Assembly: GCF_003086295.3 (NCBI RefSeq)
Contig: NW_027255459.1
Location: 7,501 to 71,500 of the forward strand
Source of the DNA: Arachis hypogaea
Taxonomy: Eukaryota; Streptophyta; Magnoliopsida; Fabales; Fabaceae
Reading direction: 5' to 3'
Length of the DNA stretch: 64,000 nucleotides
Shown here one piece after another: positions 39,001-50,800 of the stretch. The notes below the pieces were generated by a model. The model made no database searches, had not been told where the DNA came from, and was given only the letters and a program-made list of their open reading frames with translations. The first letter of the stretch is position 1, and every line of letters begins with the position of its first letter. The position numbers were made by a program, and so were the translations under genes.

Positions 39001-42000
39001 CCTTGAAAACCGTAGAAAACCCTTAAAAACCCTCGAAAACCCTAGAAAACCCTAAGAAAACCTTAGAAAACCGTCTAAATCCATAGAAAAACCTAGAAAA
39101 ACCTAGAAAATTCCTAGAAAATCATAGAAAAACCCTAAAAAATCATAGAAAAATCCAAGAAAATGCTAGAAAATCCTAGAAAACCCAAGAAAACCCAAGA
39201 AAATCCCTGGAAATCCCTAGATAAATCTAGAAAACCCTTAGAAATTCCTAGGAAAACCCTAGAAAACCCAAGAAAACCTTAGAAAATCCTAGAAAATTCT
39301 AGAAAACCCAAAAAAACCCTTGGAAATCCTTAGAAAAATTAAGAAAACCCTTAGAAATTCCTAGAAAACCCTAGAAAACCCAAGAAAATCCTAGAAAATC
39401 GTAGAAAATCTTAGAAAAACCCAAGAAAACCCTAAAAAATCCTAAAAATCCTAAAAAAACCCTTGAAAACCGTAGAAAACCCTAAAAAACAATCGAAAAT
39501 CCTAGAAAACGGTAAGAAAACCTTAGAAAATACTATAAATCCATAAAAAACCCTAGAAAACCCTTAGAAATCCCTAGAAAACTGTAGGAAATCCAAAAAA
39601 CCATAGAAAACACAAGAAAATCCACAGAAAATCATAGAAAATCCTAGAAAATTAAAGAAAAACCCCTCAAAAATCATAGAAATCCCTAAAAAACACTCGA
39701 AAACCCTAGAAAACTTTAAGAAAATCTTTGAAAATCATAGAAATCTGTAGAAAACTCTAGAAAACCCTAGAAAATTCCAAAAAATCCTAGAAAATCCTAG
39801 AAAACCTCTAGAAAACCCTTGGAAATCCCCTAAAAAAATCTAGAAAACCCATAAAAATTCCTAAAATACTCTAGAAAATCCAAGAAAATCCTAGAAAACC
39901 CTAGAAAATCGTAGAAAATCCTAGAAAATCTTAGAAAAACCCTTGAAAACCATAGAAAACCCTTAAAAACCCTCGAAAACCCTAGAAAACCCTAAGAAAA
40001 CCTTACAAAACCGTATAAATCCATAGAAAACCTTAGATAAACCTAGAAAAACCCTAGAAAATCCTAGAAAATCGTAGAAAATCATAAAAAACCCTAGAAA
40101 ATTCTAGAAAACTCCTAGAAAAAACCTAGAAAACCGTCATAAATCCCTAGAAAATCCTAAAAACCCAAGAAAATCCTATAAAAACCCTTGAAAATCTTAG
40201 AAAACCCTAGAAAACCCAAGAAAACTCCTGAAAATCCCTAGAAAAATCTAGAAAACCCTTAGAAATTCCTAGAAAACCCTAGAAAACATAAGAAAACCAT
40301 AGAAAATTCCTAGAAAACCCAAGAAAACTCTAGAAAATCCTGGAATATCCTAGAAAAACTCCAGAAAACCCTAGAAAATCATAGAAAATCCTTGAAAAAC
40401 CCTTGAAAATCGTAGAAAACCCTAAAAAATAATAAAAAATCCTAGAAAACTGTAAGAAAACCATAGAAAATACTATAAATCCATAAAAAAACCCTAGAAA
40501 ACCCTTAGAAATCCCTAGAAAACTGTAGAAAACCCAAAAAACCATAGAAAACACAAGAAAAACCTAGAAAACCCTAGAAAATCCTAGAAAATCCACAGAA
40601 AACCATAGAAAACCCTTGAGAATTAAAGAAAAACCCCTCAAAAATCATAGAAAACCCTAAAAAACACTCGAAAACCCTAGAAAACCTTAAGGGAATCTTA
40701 GAAAATCATAGAAATCTTTAGAAAACTCTAGAAAACCCTAGAAAATTCCTAAAAAGTCCTATAAAATCCTAGAAAACCCTTGGAAAAACCTAGAAAAATC
40801 TAGAAAACCCTTAGAAATTCCTAAAAAACTCTAGAAAATCCAAGAAAACCCGAGAAAACCGTAGAAAATCCTAGAAAAACCCTTAAAAACCGTAGAAAAC
40901 CATTAAAAACTCTCGAAAACCCTAGAAAACCCTAAGAAAACCTTAGAAAACCGTATAAATCCATAGAAAACCCTTGAAAAACCTAGAAAAACCCTAGAAA
41001 ATCCTAGAAAATCGTAGAAAATCATAAAAAAACCCTAGAAAATTCTAGAAAACTCCTAGAAAAAACCTAGAAAACTGCCATAAATCCCTAGAAAACCCTT
41101 GAAAACCCAAGAAAATCCTATAAAAACCCTCGAAAATTCTAGAAAACCCTAGAAAACCCTAGAAAAATCCTAGAAATCCTTAGAAAATCCTTAGATATCC
41201 CTAGAAAACCCTAGAAAACCCAAGAAAACCTTAGAAAACCCTAGAAAAACCCTAGAAATCCCTAGAAAACTCTAGAAAATCCTAGAAAATCCCTAGAAAA
41301 TCCTAGAAAACCCTAGAAAACCCTAGAAAACCCTTGCAAATCCCTAGAAAAATCTAGAGAACCATTAGAAATTCCTAGAAAACCAGAGAAAATCCAAAAA
41401 AATCCTAGAAAACCGTAGAAAATCCTAGAAAAACCTCAGAAAATCTTAGAAAATCCTAGAAAAACCCTTGAAAACCTTAGAAAACCCTAAAAAATCTTCG
41501 AAAACCCTAGAAAATATTAAGAAAACCTTAGAAAATACTATAAATCCATAGAAAACCCTAGAAAACCCTTAGAAATCCCTAGAAAATCGTAAAAACCTAA
41601 AAATCCTAGGAAACCCCAGAAAACCCTAGAAAACCCTAGAAAATCTTAGAAAATCCACGAAAAACCATAGAAAACCCTAGAAAATTAAAGAAAAACCCCT
41701 CAAAAATCATAGAAAACCCTAAAAAACACTCGAAAACCCTAGAAAACCTTAAGAAAATCTTAGAAAACCATAGAAATCTTTAGAAAACTCTAGAAAACCC
41801 TAGAAAATTCCTAAAAAATCCTATAAAATCCTAAAAAACCCTAGAAAACCTCTAGAAAACCCTTGGAAATCCTAGAAAAATCTAGAAAACCCTTAGAAAT
41901 TCCTAAAAAACCTTAGAAAATCCAAGAAAACCCTAGAAAACCATAGAAAATCCTAGAAAAACCCTAGAAAACCGTAGAAAATCCGAGAAAATCCTGAAAA

Positions 42001-42440
42001 AACCCTTGAAAACCGTAGAAAACCCTTAAAAACCCTCGAAAACCCTAGAAAACCCTAAGAAAACCTTAGAAAACCGTATAAATCCATAGAAAACCCTAGA
42101 AAAACCTAGAAAAACCCTAGAAAATCCTAGAAAATCGTAGAAAATCATAAAAACCCTAGGAAATCCTAGAAAACTCCTAGAAAAAACCTAGAAAACCGTC
42201 ATAAAACCCCAGAAAACCCTAGAAAATCCTAGAAAATCCAAGAAAAACCCTTGAAAACCGTAGAAAACGTTAAAAAAATCAAAAATCCTACAAAACGGTA
42301 AGAAAACCTTAGAAAATACTATAAATCCATAAAAAACCCTAGAAAATCCTTAGAAATCCCTAGAAAATTGTAGAAAACCCAAAAAAACTAGGAAACCCTA
42401 GAAAATTTTAGGAAATCCACAGAAAACCATAGAAAACCCT
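30036..42440 (+). repeat. Block II', 12.4-kb near-identical copy of block II
   Basis: This is a direct copy of block II. The offset is 15298 up to the 2.9-kb segment, then about 12411 (24448/36860; 26809/39220), then 12401 after one decamer is lost near 39790 (27929/40330). The offset change equals the 2.887-kb segment, present twice in II and once here. The right junction is near 42440, where the sequence reverts to AAAATTATAG and CCCTTAAAAATCATAG as expected after the 13.2-kb context, mirroring the left junction at 30036. Confidence 0.87.
34430..37315 (+). repeat. Single copy of the 2.9-kb segment in block II'
   Basis: The segment aligns with both 19141-22027 and 22028-24914. It has both decamers that were separately lost in those copies and lacks the private substitutions of copy 2. 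It therefore resembles the ancestral state and can polarise changes in the tandem pair. Confidence 0.8.
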
Positions 42441-45400
42441 AGAAAATTATAGAAAAACCCTTAAAAATCATAGAAAACCCTAAAAAAACACTCGAAAACC
42501 CTAGAAAACCTTAAAAAATCTTAGAAAACCATAGAAATCCCTTGAAAACTCTAGAAAACCCTAGAAAACTCCTAGAAAATCCTATAAAATCCTTAAAAAC
42601 CCTAAAAAACCTCTAGAAAACACCTGGAAATCCCTAGAAAAATCTAGAAAACCCTTAGAAATTCCTAAAAAACTCTAGAAAATTCAAGAAAACCTTAGAA
42701 AACCGTAGAAAATCCTAAAAAAACACCAGAAAATCGTAGAAAATTCTAGAAAATCCTAGAAAAACCCTTGAAAACCGTAGAAAACCCTTAAAAACCCTCG
42801 AAAACCCTAGAAAACCCTAAGAAAACCTTAGAAAACCGTCTAAATCCATCGAAAATCCTAGAAAAACCTAGAAAATCCCTAGAAAATCCTAGAAAAACCC
42901 TCAAAAACCATAGAAAATCCTAAATAACCCTCCAAAATTCTAGAAAACCCTAGAAAATACTATAAAAACTCTAAAAAACCCTCGAAAACCCAAGAAAACC
43001 CTAAAAAATTCTAGAAAAACCTTATAAAACCCTTAGAAATTCCTAAAAAACCGTAAAAAAAAAAAAAAAACCCTAGAAAGTTCTAGAAAAACCATAGAAA
43101 ACCATAGAAAACTCTAGAAAATTATAGAAAAATCCTCGAAAACCATAGAAAACCATAAAAAACTCTCAAAAACCCTACAGAAACCTAAGAAAATCTTAGA
43201 AAAACCCTAGAAATCCCTAGAAACTCAAGAAAACCCTAGAAAATTCCAAGAAAATGCTAGAAAATCCTAGAAAACCCTAGAAAACCCAAGAAAATCCCTC
43301 GAAATCCCTAGAAAAATCTAGAAAAACCTTAGAAATTCCTAGAAAACCCTAGAAAACCCAAGAAAACCTTAGAAAATCCTAGAAAACCCAAGAAAACCTC
43401 TCGAAATCCCTAGAAAAAATAAGAAAACCCTTAGAAATTCTTAGAAAATCTTAGAAAACCCAAGAAAATCCTAGAAAATCTTAGAAAAACACCAGAAAAT
43501 CCTAGAAAATCCTAGAAAAACCCTTGAAAACCGTAGAAAACCCTAAAAAACAATCAAAAATCCTAGAAAACGGTAAGAAAACCTTAGAAAATACTATAAA
43601 TCCATAAAAAACCCTAGAAAATCCTTAGAAATCCCTAGAAAACTGTAGAAAACCCAAAAAATCATAGAAAACACAAGAAAATCCTAGAAAATCCACAGAA
43701 AATCATAGAAAATCCAAGAAAATTAAAGAAAAACCCCTCAAAAATCATAGAAAACCATAAAAAACACTCGAAAACCCTAGAAAACCTTAAGAAAATCTTT
43801 GAAAACCATAGAAATCTTTAGAAACTCTAGAAAACCCTAGAAAATTCCTAAAAAATCCTATAAAATCCTAGAAAACCCTAGAAAACCTCTAGAAAACCCT
43901 TGGAAATCCCTAAAAAAATCTAGAAAATCCTTAGAAATTCGTAAAAAACTCTAGAAAATCCAAGAAAATCCTAGAAAACCATAGAAAATCCTAGAAAAAT
44001 CCTAAAAAACCGTAAAAAATCCTAGAAAATCTTAGAAAAACCCTTGAAAACCATAGAAAACCCTTAAAAACCCTCGAAAACCCTAGAAAACCCTAAGAAA
44101 ACCTTACAAAACCGTATAAATCCATAGAAAACCCTAGAAAAACCTAGAAAAACCCTAGAAAATCCTAGAAAATCGTAGAAAATCATAAAAAACCCTAGAA
44201 AATCCTAGAAAACTCCTAGAAAAAACCTAGAAAATCCTAAAAAACCCAAGAAAATCATATAAAAACCCTTGAAAATCTTAGAAAACCCTAGAAAACCCAA
44301 GAAAACCCCTGGAAATCCCTAGAAAAATCTAGAAAACCCTTAGAATTTCCTAGAAAACCCTAGAAAAGATAAGAAAACCTTAGAAAATTCCTAGAAAACC
44401 CAAGAAAACTCTAGAAGATCCTGGAATATCCTAGAAAAACCTCAGAAAACCCTAGAAAATCATAGAAAATCCTTGAAAAACCCTTGAAAATCGTAGAAAA
44501 CCCTAAAAAATAATCGAAAATCCTAGCAAACAGTAAGAAAACCTTAGAAAATACTATAAATCCATAAAAAATCCTAGAAAACCCTTAGAAATCCCTAGAA
44601 AACTGTAGAAAACACAAGAAAAACCTAGAAAACCCTAGAAAATCCTAGAAAATCCACAGAAAACCATAGAAAACCCTAGAGAATTAAAGAAAAACCCCTC
44701 AAAAATCATAGAAAACCCTAAAAAACACTCGAAAACCCTAGAAAATCTTAAGAGAATCTTAGAAAACCATAGAAATCTTTAGAAAACTCTAGAAAACCCT
44801 AGAAAATTCTTAAAAAATCCTACAAAATCCTAGAAAATCCTAGAAAACCTCTAGAAAACCCTTGGAAAAACCGAGAAAAATCTAGAAAACCCTTAGAAAT
44901 TCCTAAAAAACTCTAGAAAATCCAAGAAATCCCGAGAAAACCGTAGAAAATCCTAGAAAAACCCTTGAAAACCGTAGAAAACCCTTAAAAACCCTCGAAA
45001 ACCCTAGAAAACCCTAAGAAAACCTTAGAAAACCGTATAAATCCATAGAAAACCCTAGAAAAACCTAGAAAAACCCTAGAAAATCCTAGAAAATCATAAA
45101 AAACCCTAGAAAATCCTAGAAAACTCTTAGAAAAAACCTAGAAAACCGCCATAAATCCCTAGAAAATCCTAGAAAACCCAAGAAAATCCTATAAAAACCC
45201 TTGAAAATCTTAGAAAATCCTAGAAAACCAAAGAAAACCTTTGGAAATCCCTAGAAAAATCTAGAAAACCCTTAGAAATTCCTAGAAAATCCTAGAAAAC
45301 CTAAGAAAACCTTAAAAAATCCTAGAAAATTCTTAAAAATCTCTAGAAAACTGTAAAATACCCAAAAAACCATAGAAAACACAAAAAAACCCTAGAAAAC

Positions 45401-46600
45401 CCTAGAAAATCTTAGAAAATCCACGGAAAACCATAGAAAACCCTAGAAAATTAAAGAAAAACCCCTCAAAAATCATAGAAAACCCTAAAAAACACTCGAA
45501 AACCCTAGAAAACCTTAAGAAAATCTTAGAAAACCATAGAAATCTTTAGAAAACTCTAGAAAACCCTAGAAAACCACTAAAAAATCCTATAAAATCCTAG
45601 GAAACCCTAGAAAACCTCTAGAAAACCCTTGGAAATCCTAGAAAAATCTAGAAAACCCTTAGAAATTCCTAAAACACCTTAGAAAATCCAAGAAAACTCT
45701 AGAAAACCGTAGGAAATCCTAGAAAAACCCTAGAAAACCGTAGAAAATCCTAGAAAATCCTAGAAAAACCCTTGAAAACTGTAGAAAACCCTTAAAAACC
45801 CTCGAAAACCCTAGAAAACCCTAAGAAAACCTTAGAAAACCGTATAAATCCGTAGAAAACCCTAGAAAAACCTAGAAAAACTCTAGAAAATCCTAGAAAA
45901 TCGTAGAAAATCATAAAAAGTCCTAGGAAATCCTAGAAAACTCCTAGAAAAAACCTAGAAAACCGTCATAAATGCCTAAAAAACCCTAGAAAATCCAAGA
46001 AAATCTTATAAAAAGCCTTCAGAATCTTTAAAAACCCTAGAAAACCCAAGAAAATTCCTAGAAATCCCTAGAAAAATCTAGAAAACCCTAGAAAATCCAA
46101 GAAAACCCTTGGAAATACCTAGAAAAATCTAGAAAACCATTAGAAATTCCTAGAATACCTTAGAAAACCCTAGAAAATCCTAGAAAAACCCAAGAAAACC
46201 CTAGAAAATCCTAGAAAATCCTAGAAAAACCCTTGAAAATCGTAGAAAACCCTAAAAAACAATCAAAAATCCTACAAAAAGGTAAGAAAACCTTAGAAAA
46301 TACTATAAATCCATAAAAAACCAAAAAAACCCTTAGAAATCCCTAGAAAATTGTAGAAAACCCAAAAAACATAGAAAACCCTAGAAAATCCACAGAAAAC
46401 CATAGAAATCCCTTGAAAACTCTAGAAAACCTTAGAAAATTCCTAGAAAATCCTATAAAATCCTAAAAAACCCTAGAAAACCTCTAGAAAACACATGGAA
46501 ATCCCTAGAAGAATCTAGAAAACCCTTAGAAATTCCTAAAAAACTCTAGAAAATCCAAGAAAACCCTAGAAAATCGTAGAAAATCCTAGAAAAACACTAG
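42441..46600 (+). repeat. HOR region colinear with 13.2-19.0 kb
   Basis: The order of markers follows block I'' and the start of block II: AAATAACCCTCC at 42922 (13680), AGAAGATCCTGG at 44411 (15151), CCGCCATAAATCCC near 45148 (15898) and CCGTCATAAAT near 45962 (18437). The change in offset between 45148 and 45962 shows that only one 1.73-kb copy is present. More substitutions separate it from block II than separate II from II'. Confidence 0.7.
43055..43070 (+). repeat. A16 homopolymer, the longest in the window
   Basis: The sequence CCGT is followed by 16 A residues and then CCCTAGAAAG. The related places near 2048, 9063 and 13808 read CCGTAAAAA, then a short C-bearing unit, then AAAAAA before CCCTAGAAAG. 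The intervening C bases have been lost here, fusing two A-tracts. An assembly length error at a homopolymer cannot be excluded. Confidence 0.9.
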
Positions 46601-49600
46601 CAAACCGTAGAAAATTCTAGAAAATCCTAGAAAAACCCTTAAAAACCGTAGAAAACACTTAAAAACCCTCGAAAACCCTAGAAAACCCTAAGAAAACCTT
46701 AGAAAACCGTCTAAATCCATAGAAAACACTAGAAAAACCTTGAAAATCCATAGAAAATCCTAGAAAAACCCTCAAAAACTATAGAAAACTCTAAATAACC
46801 CTCCAAAATTATTGAAAACCCTAGAAAATACTATAAAAATCCTAAAAAACCCTCGAAAACCCAAGAAAACCCTAGAAAATCCTAGAAAAACCTTATAAAA
46901 CCCTTAGAAATTTCTAAAAAACCGTAGAAAACCAAAAAAAACCTAGAAAGTTCTAGAAAAACCATAGAAAACCCTAGAAAACTCTAGAAAATTATAGAAA
47001 AATCCTCGAAAACCATAGAAAACCATAAAAAACTCTCAAAACCCCTACAAAAACCTAAGAAAATCTTAGAAAAACCCTAGAAATCCTTAGAAACTCAAGA
47101 AAACCCTAGAAAATTCCAAGAAAATGCGAGAAAACCCTAGAAAACTCGAGAAAACTCAAGAAAATCCCAGGAAATCCCTAGAAAAATCTAGAAAACCCTT
47201 AGAAATTCTTAGAAAACCCTAGAAAACCCAAGAAAACCTTAGAAAATCCTAAAAAATCCTAGAAAACCCAAGAAAACTCCTGGAAATCCCTAAAAAAATT
47301 AAGAAAACCCTTAGAAATTCCTAGAAAATCCTAGAAAACTCAAGAAAATCCTAGAAAATCCTAGAAAATCTTAGAAAAACCCCAGAAAACCCTAAAAAAT
47401 CCTAAAAAATCCTAGAAAAACCCTTGAAAACCGTAGAAAACCCTAAAAAACAATCGAAAATCCTAGAAAATACTATAAATCCATAAAAAACCTAGAAAAC
47501 CCTTAAAAATCCCTAGAAAACTGTAGAAAACTCAAAAAACCATAGAAAACACAAGAGAATCCTAGAAAACCCTAGAAAATCCAAGAAAATCCACAGAAAA
47601 TCATAGAAAATCCTAGGAAATTAAAGAAAAACCCCTCAAAAATCATAGAAATCCCTAAAAAACACTCGAAAACCCTAGAAAACCTTAAGAAAATCTTTGA
47701 AAACCATAGAAATCTTTAGAAAACTCTAGAAAACCCTAGAAAATTCCTAAAAAATCCTATAAAATCCTAGGAAACCCTAGAAAACCTCTAGAAAACCCTT
47801 GGAAATCCTAGAAAAATCTAGAAAACCCTTAGAAATTCCTAAAAAACCTTAGAAAATCCAAGAAAACCCTAGAAAACCGTAGAAAATCCTAGAAAAACCC
47901 TAGAAAACCGTAGAAAATCCTAGAAAATCCTAGAAAACCCTAGAAAACATAAGAAAACCTTAGAAAATTCCTAGAAAACCCAAGAAAACTCTAGAAAATC
48001 CTAGAATATCCTAGAAAAACCCCAGAAAACCCTAGAAAATCATAGAAAATCCTTGAAAAACCCCTTGAAAATCGTAGAAAACCCTAAAAAACAATCGAAA
48101 ATCCTAGAAAACGGTAAGAAAACCTTAGAAAATACTATAAATCCATAAAAAAACCTAGAAAACCCTTAGAAATCCCTAGAAATTTGTAGAAAACCCAAAA
48201 AACCATAGAAAACACAAGAAAAACCTAGAAAATCCTAGAAAATCCACAGAAAACCATAGAAAACCCTAGAGAATTAAAGAAAAACCCCTAAAAAATCATA
48301 GAAAACCCTAAAAAACACTCGAAAACCCTAGAAAACCTTAAGAGAATCTTAGAAAACCATAGAAATCTATAGAAAACTCTTGAAAACCCTAGAATATTCC
48401 TAAAATATCCTATAAAATCCTAGAAAACTCTAGAAAATCTCTAGAAAACCCTTGAAAAAACCTAGAAAAATCTAGAAAACCCATAGAAATTCCTAAAAAA
48501 CTCTAGAAAATCCAAGAAAACTCGAGAAAACCGTAGAAAATCCTAGAAAAACCCTTGAAAACCGTAGAAAACCCTTAAAAACCCTCGAAAACCCTAGAAA
48601 ACCCTAAGAAAACCTTAGAAAACCGTATAAATCCATAGAAAACCCTAGAAAAACCTAGAAAAACCCTAGAAAATTCTAGAAAATCGTAAAAAATCATAAA
48701 AAACCCTAGAAAATCCTAGAAAACTCCTAGAAAAAACCTAGAAAACCGCCATAAATCCCTAGAAAACTTTAGAAAACCCAAGAAAATCCTATAAAAACCC
48801 TTGAAAATCTTAGAAAATCCTAGAAAACCCAAGAAAACCTTTGGAAATCCCTAGAAAAATCTAGAAAACCCTTAGAAATTCCTAGAAAACCCTAGAAAAC
48901 CTTAGAAAATTCTAGAAAACCCTTAGAAATCCCTAGAAAACTGTAGAAAACCCAAAAAACCATAGAAAACACAAGAAAACCCTAGAAAACCCTAGAAAAT
49001 CTTAGAAAATCCACGAAAAACCATAGAAAACTAGAAAATTAAAGAAAAACCCCCCAAAAATCATAGAAAACCCTAAAAAACACTCGAAAACACTAGAAAA
49101 CCTTAAGAAAATCTTAGAAAACCATAGAAATCTTTAGAAAACTCTAGAAAACCCTAGAAAATTCCTAAAAAATCCTATAAAATCCTAGAAAACCCTAGAA
49201 AACCTCTAGAAAACCCTTGGAAATCCTAGAAAAATCTAGAAAACCCTTAGAAATTCCTGAAAAACCTTAGAAAATCCAAGAAAATCCTAGAAAACCATAG
49301 AAAATCCTAGAAAAACCCTAGAAAACCGTAGAAAATCCTAGAAAATCCTGAAAAAACCCTTGAAAACCGTAGAAAACCCTTATAAAACCCTCGAAAACCC
49401 TAGAAAACCCTTAGAAAACCGTATAAATCCATAGAAAACTCTAGAAAAACCTAGAAAAACCCTAGAAAATCCTAGAAAATCGTAGAAAATCTTAAAAAAC
49501 CCTAGAAAACTCCTAGAAAAAATCTAGAAAACCGTCATAAATTCTTAGAAAACCCTAGAAAACCCAAGAAAATTCTATAAAAACCCTTGAAAATCTTAGA

Positions 49601-50800
49601 AACCCCTAGAAAACCCAAGAAAACCCTTAGAAATCCCTAGAAAAATCTAGAAAACCCTAGAAAATCCAAGAAAACCCTTGGAAATCCCCAGAAAAATCTA
49701 GAAAACCATTAGAAATTCCTAGAAAACCTTAGAAAACCCTAGAAAATCCTAGAAAAACCCCAGAAAACCCTAGAAAATCCTAGAAAATCCTAGAAAAACC
49801 CTTGAAAACCGTAGAAAACGTTAACAAAAATCAAAAATCCTACAAAACGGTAAGAAAACCTTAGAAAATACTATAAATCCATAAAAAACCCTTAGAAATC
49901 CCTTGAAAATTGTAGAAAACCCAAAAAACCTAGGAAACCCTAGAAAATCCTAGAAAATCCACAGAAAATCATAGAAAACCCTAGAAAATTATAGAAAAAC
50001 CCTTAAAAATCATAGAAAACCCAAAAAAAATACTCGAAAACCCTAGAAAACCTTAAGAAAATCTTAGAAAACCATAGAAATCCCTTGAAAACACTAGAAA
50101 ACCCTAGAAAATTCTTAGAAAATCCTATAAAATCCTTAAAAACCTTAGAAAACCTCTAGAAAACACCTGGAAATCCCTAGAAAAATCTAGAAAACCCTTA
50201 GAAATTCCTAAAAAACTCTATAAAATCTAAGAAAACCCTAGAAAACCGTAGAAAATCCTAGAAAAACACTAGAAAACTGTAGAAAATTCTAGAAAATCCT
50301 AGAAAAACCCTTGAAAACCGTAAAAAACCCTTAAAAACCCTCGAAAACCCTAGAAAACCCTAAGAAATCCTTAGAAAACCGTCTAAATCCATAGAAAACC
50401 CTAGAAAAACCTAGAAAATCCTTAGAAAATCCTAGAAAAACCCTCAAAAACCATAGAAAACTCTAAATAACCCTCCAAAATCCTAGAAAACCCTAGAAAA
50501 TACTATAAAAACCCTAAAAAACCCTCGAAAACCCAAGAAAACCCTAGAAAATCCTAGAAAAACCATATAAAACCTTTAGAAATTCCTAAAAAACCGTAGA
50601 AAACCAAAAAAACCCTAGAAAGTTCAAGAAAAACCATAGAAAACCCTAGAAAACTCTAGAAAATTATAGAAAAATCCTCGAAAACCATAGAAAACCATAA
50701 AAAAACTCTCAAAACCCTACAAAAACCTAAGAAAATCTTAGAAAAACCCTAGAAATCCCTAGAAACTCAAGAAAACCCTAGAAAATTCCAAGAAAATGCT
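46601..50800 (+). repeat. Mixed A/B HOR region
   Basis: Decamer satellite continues with type B markers AAATAACCCTCC at 46793 and 50465 and type A CATAAAT markers near 48748 and 49537. A context switch near 47940 (CCCTAGAAAACATAAG directly after a CCGTAG-type stretch) looks like a recombination junction between two HOR positions. I see no long near-identical partner in the window, but I could not align it exhaustively. Confidence 0.6.

Noticed and set aside
30036..42440. Block II' as a pure assembly artefact
   Set aside because: Private substitutions, one-decamer indels and the missing 2.887-kb copy distinguish it from block II, so it is not a simple duplicate contig. Read-level confirmation is still needed.
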